This document shows positions 54,817-64,000 of a stretch of DNA of 64,000 bases, one piece after another. Location of the stretch: NCBI GenBank assembly GCA_933228895.1, contig OW121846.1, forward strand, positions 111,183,054 to 111,247,053. The letters run 5' to 3'. The notes under the pieces are model-generated. The model saw only the letters and a list, made by a program, of their open reading frames with translations, was not told the origin of the DNA and made no database searches. Every line of letters starts with the position of its first letter. Positions within the stretch are counted from its first letter, which is position 1. The position numbers and the translations under genes are program-made. This DNA is from Platycnemis pennipes. Lineage: Eukaryota; Arthropoda; Insecta; Odonata; Platycnemididae.

Positions 54817-57800
54817 TTATTTTAAGTCGGCGAAGTCAAGTGGTTGAGAAGCAGTGCCCGTGCCCGTCAGGTAAAAGCCCGGTCGCGTGACACCCTTCTC
54901 TCGGCCGGGCCCCAGCCCCGCGTCGGACTCTTTCCAGGGAACTCAACCTGATTATGTATCATAGGGGGGGAGTCGCGCCCGTCGAAGACCAATTAATACA
55001 ATTTATATACTTCCTAATTAGATTAAACGGCAAACGAAATGACACTAATTCGCACCGCCACCACTGATTGGAATTGGATTCTTAATGAACCTAGTTAAAC
55101 ATTCATTCCAATATTTCCGTTGTACATTTCACTATAATATTTACGGGCTCTTGTCTACCCATAATTAAAGGGTTCTTTTAAAAACACTACAATGGCACAA
55201 CCTACCGCAGTTTGAAGGATAATCACTTGTATTCATATAAATGACGTCTTTCAGAAAGTGTTTTTCCAGATTTAATGAATTTTAGTAGAGTATACAGCAC
55301 GGAAATGGCTATAACTTGTATTTGAATCCCAATAATATTAGAAATTGGGTAAGAGTGTTCAATTAATCAAATATTTTTTACCATTGATAATAGATTTTTA
55401 CCTTTTCACTACATGAATGACAAATGTCTCATGAATACCTAAGGAGCAATAGATCATCATTATTAATTATAATTATTGTAAAGCTAACTGCCGATGGAAA
55501 CATTTTACTACACTGAGATTATGATATTAACCTACAAATTTGTAGCAACTCCAGTTAATTGGTATGCGCTTGGGAACAATTGAATGGGTACGAAAATGTA
55601 CTTTTGCTTAAAAAACCTAACATTCGTGTCATAGGCATTATGTTTGGATAGCACATTTAATGGAGTAAATGGATTCGCAGAAATTCGCAAATAGTTTGTA
55701 GCTCTACCGTGAACATAGAAAGAGTTCATGAAAGGGAATGTGAAAAGAGGTTTTCTTGAGGAAACCTTTTAAGGAGGTTCTGCTATGATTCCGCGCATAA
55801 AAATCCTGTAAAAAGCTATATTATTTAATGAATAAATGCCGATCCAGAAAAATACTTATACTGAAATTCCTCTAAAGTGTGATAGCGTGTACACAATAAT
55901 TGTATGAGTATCCTATTATGTAGAATGTTGCAATGGCATTCTATTTTTTACAAACTCTTTTAACTCATTTTGACTTCGGAACATGACTGACGTGTTAATG
56001 CCACGTTTAATTGCCGAAGTGAGAAGACATGCTCATTCCTGCTACTACGTAGCAATTCTAAAATTGGGTAAATATTTTCTTACTTAGTTTTAAACTATTA
56101 TCTTGCAAATACAAATATTTGTTTTGAATTTTATTAATATTGATATACATGAAATTTGGCAACGATGACGCTGCTACTGTTGCTACCTTTTGGAAGCATT
56201 ACACCATACAAATGACAATATTTAAATTACATAAAAAATTTAAGAAGGACTTTGGTAAGGTATATTCCTAAATTAGGTGAGTGAATAGGCTCGTAAACAC
56301 ATTCCGTCACAAGTACCGTTGCCGATGGTAACACCATACTGTAGCGCCACTTTCATGTAACTAAAGGTTTTCTGCTTTTTTTCGAGCAAATATGTATTAA
56401 TATCCATTAAATAACTCTCGTAAGGCCAGCACTTTTTTGCAGTGCTAAATTATGCATATTATTGCGCTTTTATATTAGTTTTTCGTCTAAACGACATTTC
56501 TCTTTACATAATTAATCTGCAAATTTTACTGCAACAGCCATACTCTGCCGTATAGGTAACCACATATAAATTGCTGTTTTCAACGTCTTTGTTCTTCAAT
56601 TATGTGATGGAAAGGGCTCATTATTTTATTGCCAAACGATGGAAGGGCCAAAAAATGATATGTTCTGAAATTTTCACAAAAATGACGTTTACTTCATAAT
56701 TTGGTGGAGTCTCCTTAAGGATTTATGGGCGTTTATTTCACTGTTCATGATGTGACTTTACTTATTTTGAGGTATTTATGTTGCTACTCATGGTGTTTTT
56801 CTACAACAGTATCATTCTAATGCCTTCAAAATCTTGGTACTTACGCCCACTTTGGAAAAAATCCTACCAACGCCTTATCCCATTTGAGTCAGATTTACAG
56901 AAATGTAGAAGAATAAATATACTTGATTGTATCAGCCGTCGCTTGGTGGAAGCGATTCATTATCAATGACCAAACGCTTTGTTTTCACAGTAAGTATCGT
57001 GGAAAAACAAATTATTCGTACTTGATAGAGGAGAATTAGGTATAAAGGACTTTATATTTCCACCTTATTATGAAGAAGCAAAATATTAGATAAAAGGCGT
57101 TAATTTTAAATTATTTACCAGACAACCTAGTTGCCGCGATTTTAGTTTCGTAATACTTTTGTAATACTCGATTGCTCAACACTGTTGAAAATTAAATTCT
57201 TGAGCCTCTATATTACTTTTTATCTCGTGGATTACTTGTGTTACGAGCTTTCATAGGATTTTAGCTACATGTTCACCTTTATGGCTTCTATAAGCTTCAT
57301 TCAATTATATTACTTTTTATTATTTGTATTTTGCACGTGGAGGTAAACGATAAATTGTCTTGAATTTTATCAATATAAACTTTTTATCCCCCAGCAATAA
57401 TTACAGAGAATGAAAGCACATCATTATCCTTGGAAGTAGCGGTGACTCTAAACATAAGTCATTTCAATCTACATACATGGCCACATTGCAATTTCGATAA
57501 AACACGGGAGCCGCCATGGATAGTATTGCAGGGGCTTTTGGGATACACAGCTTTCATCTCTAAGTTAAATATTTTTTACTTCAGAGGTAATCGTACATTT
57601 TAAATGAATAACGATATGGATGACGTTTTCACGGGTTTAAAGGCCAGAATAGCACGAAAGGTCCTTCATCCAATGTACCAGAACCCAGGTTCGAAGGACC
57701 GAAGACCGGTTTTGTGCCATTTTCAGGGGGAGGGAAGGTGGACCATTGCTGAAATCGAGAGCAAAAAGTATTTCATGGCATGAATGTTGAATAGTGCTCA

Positions 57801-59463
57801 TAGCATCCTTTGGAGCGAAGCTAAAGCACTCAATTAAATGAGTCTAATCACTTTCAAACCGTGCTGTTTTCGTGCTCTACTCTGCTTTGTCCGCTTCTGG
57901 AACTTGAGAACGGAGAAGAGGCTTTCCAATCAAGCAGACCGACTGACGCCTGTCTCCACGATGTTATCAGCGCTGTCAATCGGAGCGTTGTCCGCAACGC
58001 GACGTTCCGTGAGTCGCGTTGGGGGTCATCAGTATGGATGTTGGGACGCGATTTGTGGAAGTGAATAAAAGTGGATACCTCTTCGATTATTTCAGCCAGC
58101 CATTTGAATTTTTGACGTCCTATACCATAGTCACGAATAGTTAGAGGGGAATAGGTGTGTATCCATCTCTCATTTCAGATGTCCGCACCACTTGTGCGGA
58201 CTCTTATGCTACCAACCTGCTGCCAACTGTACCTAAATCTTAATGTTGTGGCACTATATCCCTCCACTTTTCTCCTTTCATTATTAATTTTAGTGCATCC
58301 CGACAGTATTCTTTCCTACCTACTTCCGTTTTTGGCCGCCTTCCTCATATTTGTGGGATCCTTCCAAAATGCTCCCATCAGACTCCTAACGTCCAATCAT
58401 CCGTGGGAATTTATTTTCACGATTTTTTACATGCTTTACCCATCAAACGGATCTTACTTATTCTCCCTTGGACTCTAATTTTCTAAGTGCCCTAATAAGA
58501 TCGTGTGAGCCCACTTCCAACACAGGATCACAAAGGCTTCAATTCGGTTATGTTTTCTCACGGCGTAAATACAGAGTAGTACACTCAAAGGAAATATTTT
58601 TTTACGGACTACTCTGTCCGTTTCAGGGCCTTATTTCACATATCATCAGCACCTTATCTTCTTCATTTAACCTTTCTTTTATCAAGGAGATCATATCCTG
58701 CCGGACCTTTGCGACAGTTTAAGTCTCCTTCTCGGTGACTGGGATCCCTTGAACCTTCCGTAATGCCTTGTTTATGGAGCTCGCCTGATTGTGTTCCTCT
58801 CCCGAGGAGAGTGTTCTGATTGCACAGATATTTTCACTCGCCGCGAACATTGTTTTTACTCAGAGAGACGTTCGGGAAACGGCGAGCGTGGAAATGTGGT
58901 TGCGTAACGGCAGTGGAGGCGCTCGCGGGGAAAGTAACCGCTCCGAGCCAAGGTGGTCTTTTTTATTCGGACGGCGGGATATATATCCAAACTCGGGCGA
59001 AAATGTTCGAGAGATCCCAGGAGTCGCGTTATCATCGCTTTCTACCCCAGAAACGTCACAATAGCTGCAGATTGGTGGGCCGGGCCACCCATTGCCTCGG
59101 ATTCCGCAGCTAAAACTCTTGTTTGACAGTGAACTATATATTTTTTTCAATCCCGAGCACTCCTGGATGCGGCAGGGCGACACGATCGACACGTTATGCC
59201 AGTTATGCCTTCAAGGACAGCTGGTAGTCACGCTTGGGCCGGGCATTAGGAAGGCAGAGGAAAAACGGAGCGAAACTCTGTTTCAACTACTGTTTACTTT
59301 TGACAAACGGCGGAGAGTTTGTTTTAATTACATCATCCGGTTAATGGAACAATAATCTTTAGTGCTTACCACCGACTGTAAAGTGTCAACCGGAATTCCA
59401 ATGAAAAACCAAATACCTACGTCAAAATTCGAGACGTGGTCCACTGAGAGATTGCACTCGCCA
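54817..59463. other. No gene recognised (putative first intron)
   Basis: A weak tRNA-like segment occurs near 54830-54900 (GAAGTCAAGTGGTTGAGAAG). Bases 58800-59100 are somewhat richer in CG. Otherwise A+T-rich sequence without frames that I recognise or repeats matched elsewhere. Confidence 0.45.
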
Positions 59464-59476
59464 CCTAGTACTTTGG

Positions 59477-59811
59477 TTGGTTGGTTATTCAGGGGAGGCG
59501 ACCGACAGCTGAGGTCATATGCGCCATCTAGGATAGGTGGGTAGTTGGGTAATGGTAGGAGTTTTTCAGGGAACGGAGGAAGGGTGGAGAGAAACCCGGC
59601 GTCGGCATTAGCCTACTCTTAACGAAAGGCGCTAAGGGGACCATGGCTTAAAGTCCCATCCGACGGTCGGAGTACTGAACTTGAAATGCCCTCCACTAAG
59701 CACTCAAGTGGGGACCGGTTTTCCACTGAAAAATCCGCCACCGCCGGGATTCGAACCCGGACCCTCGGGATGGGAGGCCAGTACTCTAGCCACCACACCA
59801 ACCCGATCCCC
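59477..59811 (-). mobile_element. Complete tRNA-derived SINE, 335 bp, perfect 13 bp target duplication
   Basis: CCTAGTACTTTGG flanks the element at 59464-59476 and 59812-59824. On the minus strand it starts with a tRNA-like head, A box GGTGGCTAGAGTACTGG and perfect B box GGTTCGAATCC. A body of about 250 bp follows, ending in a short AACCAACCAA tail. Polymerase III would transcribe it from these internal boxes; a LINE would supply reverse transcription. Two truncated relatives lie at 27950 and 35889. The full-length form and perfect duplication suggest recent insertion. Confidence 0.95.
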
Positions 59812-59824
59812 CCTAGTACTTTGG

Positions 59825-60919
59825 TCCAGCTATTCCGCCGAGGTTATTAAACTCTTTGAGGTTTCGCTCAATGAAATTCGGAAAATCGGTGTAACAAACG
59901 TAAACAAGGAAAATTTCTAGACAAGAATTTGCGTCTCACTGATTCGGGTCTCGGTAAAATTTAAAAATATCATAGGCAGAGATTGATGTTAGCCAATGTT
60001 ATCAAACGGCACCAAAGGTCCCGCAATTTAACATCCCTGCAAACACGAGCGCGAGCAAGAAAGCGGAAAGCAAGTGCTTTCAACGTATGGTGGGCAGTAA
60101 GTTCACAGGGATTTTCTTTGATAAATCTCTACTAAGCTCAGTGTCCGAATGAGAGCTCGCGGTCTTGAAATCGGTTTCTTTAGCACCAAACCTCCTGCCG
60201 ATTGATATGCGGCCGTCGATCGTGCTTACCTGTGCCCCGGCGCTCCTTCCTTTTCTACTTTACGAGCTTGGCACTTATGGACGCCTTTTCGGACAGTCCG
60301 CGACGAGAAACCGAGCGATTCAAATGGCGCGCTGCCAGCGAGGATTGAATGCCCGCTGGCCCGTCACGGGCAAGACTCGTACTTTCCGATAGTCAGGGAA
60401 GCATGTTCGCGGAATGGGTGACGAAGGAAGAGAGAGAGAGAGGGGGGGGGGTTGCAAGGTGGGAGGAATTGGAATTCCAGGCGAAGCGCGGAGAAAACCT
60501 TTCGCCACCAAAAATGCAAGCGTAATATTCCATCCGGAAGTGTGTACGTTACCCACTCCGCGGATTGATCAACGAGGGCAAAGCAGTTTTGAAGGAACCG
60601 AGTTGGCCCTGAAACGATTGCGAGCAACGACAGATCACGGATCTAAATTGAAATAATTTTTTATTGGATGAGGGGAAATAATTTCCATTTGTTCATGACG
60701 GACGTCTTATACTTCGAAAAGATGAACTAACGACTGGTGGCGACTTCCTAACTTCCATGACTTTCTTTGTTTAACAGGCTAGACCAGTTGGTGGAATCAA
60801 TAATTGGATGCTTCCACAGAGGCGATTAAGCCTTATTGAAAAGCTTCGTGATATTCTTGACACACTTAATTAATGCTACTATGCTTGGTATACTTTCACT
60901 ATACTACACCTTGTGAGAA
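59825..60919. other. No gene recognised; GA/G tract at 60427-60451
   Basis: A short GAGAGAGAGAG run leads into ten or so G residues. Short frames on both strands at 60165-60656 are uninformative. Confidence 0.45.
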
Positions 60920-62340
60920 TGGTATACTCAGACCAATATGGGGAATTGGGATTATAATGTTATTCTCGACGTCCATTGGCATCTCCTCTGTTGAGTATAT
61001 GTCCCAAATGATATTGCACCATTGACTTAATATCTTTTCACCTGCATTTTAATGGGCTTGACAGGAACATCATCAAATCTGGGAGCCTTATTTATCCGCA
61101 GGTACCTTACTGCTACGCCGAATTCTGATCTCAATACTGACTCATATATTCTCCTTCACGACTTCCTTTTCATACGAGATTATCTTCGCATTGATGTGCT
61201 TTCCTTGATTAATTGCTTTAAATAATCCTTATAACTCTTTATTTTACCTTATTTGCAATTGTAAGGTCTACATTCTTGTCCTTATGGCATAGCATCTTGC
61301 ACTTGAAGGGGTTCCTCACTATCTTACCGGCAGCTTCCACCTTTCCACGGGTGACGTTATTTTGTCATCATCCCCAAATCCGAAAAATGGCGGCAAACTG
61401 CGTATATTCTAAAATCATATGCCTGACGACACATGCCTCGATGATCTTGGCAAGGATTATCTGCTGAAGAAAAGAACGAAAGGAGAAGGAGTTTCTGAAG
61501 GAGGACCAATTTGCATTCAGGTAAAGCAAGAGTACAAGAGATGGAATGGCCAGACTTCTTATGGGGAAGAAATGGAGAAGAATAAACCAATGTTCGTTGC
61601 ATTTGCGGATATGGAGAAGGTTTTAGAAACGTGTATTTGAATTCAGAAAGAAATTTGGAGTTTCCTTTAATAACCTAGATAGCTGAAGGATAAAGGTGGA
61701 TTAGTTGAAATCATGTGGAGTGATGAAGCAATAATAAAGAATGGAATAGTGATACAAGATTTTGCTCTGGCTCCCGTATCTTTTTGTGCACATCGAGAAA
61801 GGCATCAAAGAAAAATAATAGAGAAGGCTACAGGAATAATATCCACGGGGAAAAATTTGAATTCTGTGATTTCTGTAATAACATATCTGTCATGTCAGGG
61901 ATAGAAAGAGGTTTAAAGAAGACGCCAGTTAACATAGAAAATAAATTGGCCAGATATATCCTGGAGCTTAATAAAAAGAAAATTCTGGTATTACACACAG
62001 TAAAATATAAGGGACCATGCCCATTGTCTCACTTAGAAAACCAAAGCTCGAGGAGGTAAAGGAGTGAAGCAGGAAGGAAAAGGTCAGAAGAGAAGCCCAG
62101 GCTAAGAGGGCATTCTACCAAAAGAAGAATCTACTGACGGCTGAAAATACAAGCTTGGAAGTCAGTACGCGTCTCATTGGAATTCATTTCTGGAGCATAT
62201 TTCTTTATGGTAGTGAGGCGCGGACGATAAAAGCAGCATAGAAGGCAATGCTGGAAGCATTCGAAATGTAGTGCTGCAGAAGAATCATGAAGATAAAATG
62301 TATCGACCGAGTGGCTAACGAAAAGGTCATATTCACCACC
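60920..62340 (+). pseudogene. RTE-like LINE with a large 5' inversion
   Basis: The left part, 60920-61385, codes on the minus strand: KSYKDYLKQLIKE, SEFGVAVRYLRINKAPRFDD, and lastly DIYSTEEMPMDVENNIIIPI. The right part, 61390-62340, codes on the plus strand, starting with ICLTTHASMILARI and later EAQAKRAFYQKKNLLTAENT and RRIMKIKCIDRVANEKV. In the intact element (copy at 31.4-33.5 kb) the first block leads directly into the second. The order matches twin-primed insertion. Frames are heavily broken, and the TGA-rich tail is missing. Confidence 0.8.
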
Positions 62341-64000
62341 TAAATTATGGCCGTCAATTTATGCGTTACCTGTCCATTTCACTTATTCTATCCTCAGTCT
62401 ATTTATGTCTATTTATGCCCATAAAATACCTTATGCTGGTGACGAACATATTAACTGACGGAGAATCGAGTTTCAATTTTAAAGGCTGTCACTAAGATTA
62501 ATTTAAATAGTATTCCTTCCACTCCATGGACTCATGCTTTTTACTACGATTACAATGAGGAGGCGCATAATGCTTTCAGTGGAAGCAAGTGGAATCCCCT
62601 AAGGTGGAGATGCGTATGCCGCAAGTGCTGGAGAATTTTCATTGATGTCGGTCCCTTGTTTCCGGAATAAAGAGGTCTTCTGTTTTAAATATCTGTCCAT
62701 CGGATAGGATATTCAACTCTATTCCTCAGTACTTATTGTTAAAAGGAAGCTAATTGGGTTTCATTCAGCCCTGCCTGTCACTTCTACCTTGGTTGCTGAT
62801 ATTCATTGAAAGGTTAAATTATTCCTGATTTTAATTAATGATGTTTGTGGAAAAACATAGGAGGATGATTGAAATGTTTGTCAAAAACCATAAGCAGCTG
62901 TTCACCCAACACTAAACCGATAGGTTGTTCTGTAGTCGCTGAACCCTTGAACGGATGCGCAGTAAACCAATTTTACCACCATACAGTGCTAATATCTTTT
63001 AAAAAATCCTTTCTCTCTAGGTCTCCCCATGTATACTAGCGAACTGTTTCCACCTACATCGAGGAAGCGTACGATTCGTCCATGGAGTTCTCCTTTTAAA
63101 CCTCCGAGGATTAGTACATCTGGAAAACCTTCCTTCCTTCCATCATTTCCCTTCACACAGCAGCCAGAGTATTGCACGTGAATGCACAGAAATCGACTCC
63201 GATAGTAACTAACCATAAGTACCTTTGGATTACGTTAATTGGCATTTCATTTGAATTCTCAGTGGCAATTCATCCTCAGGCGTGAATCGTGAAGCTCCTC
63301 GTATCGTTTGTCTTCATCAGCGTTGTTTTCCTTCTTCATGTCGGTTGCGAATGGAATGCGTGATTAACTCTTGATTCCGGCCGTCGGCTCGTCTTTAGGT
63401 GGAGCCACTTTGCACTTGAATATTTTGAATCAAGTTTTGCCCATTGCGTTCTGCGATCACAGCTACGCGCACTGGATTCCAAAAAATGCCTAATTCCTTC
63501 GAATCAAATGGCATGTCTTTAACTAATGCATGCATTTCCGAGATTGGGCATCTTGCTTCGACCTTTTATCTTAACGCAAAATACCTCCTAATGCTTTAAT
63601 GGTTAAACTAATTTCTCATTTTATCAGTTTACAGTGATTAACTGAATCAAAGTTTTCACTGATTAGAAGAAAAAGATGAGTCGAATTTCTTTTCAAAATA
63701 CCAATATTTCTTAATATACTTGACGTTGTACTCTCTCAGAAGAGAGAAAATTATGAAAGCCCCTTTTTTGCGAATAATCTGTTAACAACTAATGTTATTT
63801 GTTTCCTTAATAACCCTTCGAGTCCTGAGCCACGATATTCACTAGTCTGAGTTTGAAAGGTTTAGTGTTTTTCCATTTTTTGCCAAGGTTTTAAAGCTCA
63901 AAAGAATATAATTCCATAGAATGCTTTTGGAATCAACGCCATTTAAATTTTCGCAGCGACTGTAATAATCCCTGATCTCAGAGTTTTTGTTAGAAAAATT
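62341..64000. other. No recognisable feature
   Basis: A+T-rich sequence to the window end, with no long frames, repeats matched elsewhere or motifs. Confidence 0.5.

Noticed and set aside
58155..58730. Possible LINE C-terminal relic on the minus strand
   Set aside because: A few residues are suggestive, but the order and spacing of blocks do not match the LINE families seen here.
59740..59811. tRNA gene
   Set aside because: The A and B boxes belong to a SINE with a long body, a tail and target duplications; the segment does not close a full tRNA cloverleaf by eye.

Overview
This 64 kb window looks like repeat-rich DNA from an arthropod, probably an insect. The evidence is the mix of elements: RTE-like and CR1/jockey-like LINEs, a Penelope-like element, hAT, Harbinger and pogo/Tigger relics, tRNA-derived SINEs, and a degenerate gag-pol-env retroelement of the insect errantivirus (Ty3/gypsy) type. 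There are no bacterial operons, rRNA genes, CRISPR arrays or origins. The species cannot be fixed from the sequence alone.

Region by region. 0-1.7 kb: a tandem pair of a ~506 bp repeat and a pogo/Tigger transposase relic. 2.1-8.2 kb: two large non-autonomous DNA transposons 17 bp apart, one with perfect 31 bp inverted termini and a perfect 8 bp target duplication. 8.3-9.9 kb: a fold-back element with a small Harbinger-type MITE inside it. 10.0-11.6 kb: a frameshifted hAT transposase missing its C-terminal end. 11.6-12.7 kb: four consecutive blocks, each built from one short word repeated in both orientations. 12.7-18.2 kb: a defective errantivirus-like provirus on the minus strand. 19-24.6 kb: LINE, hAT and Penelope fragments, including an RTE LINE split by a Harbinger-type element. 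24.6-28.1 kb: a 5'-truncated LINE with an unbroken 703-codon ORF, next to an older LINE tail and a SINE fragment. 28-48.8 kb: sparse LINE, SINE and hAT relics in otherwise featureless DNA.

48.9-50.9 kb is a GC- and CpG-rich island, the only strong sign of a host gene. It contains a 34-codon first coding exon on the plus strand that ends at a consensus splice donor; nothing recognisable as the next exon follows before the window ends. The remaining 13 kb would then be the start of a long first intron, holding a hAT-type MITE with an 8 bp target duplication, a SINE with a perfect 13 bp target duplication, and an RTE LINE rearranged in the way twin priming predicts.

The mobile elements do not form one pathway. 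They record successive insertions: LINE copies broken by DNA transposons, SINEs that presumably used LINE enzymes, and LINE copies with 5' inversions. All calls rest on reading motifs and translations by eye; no database search was run.
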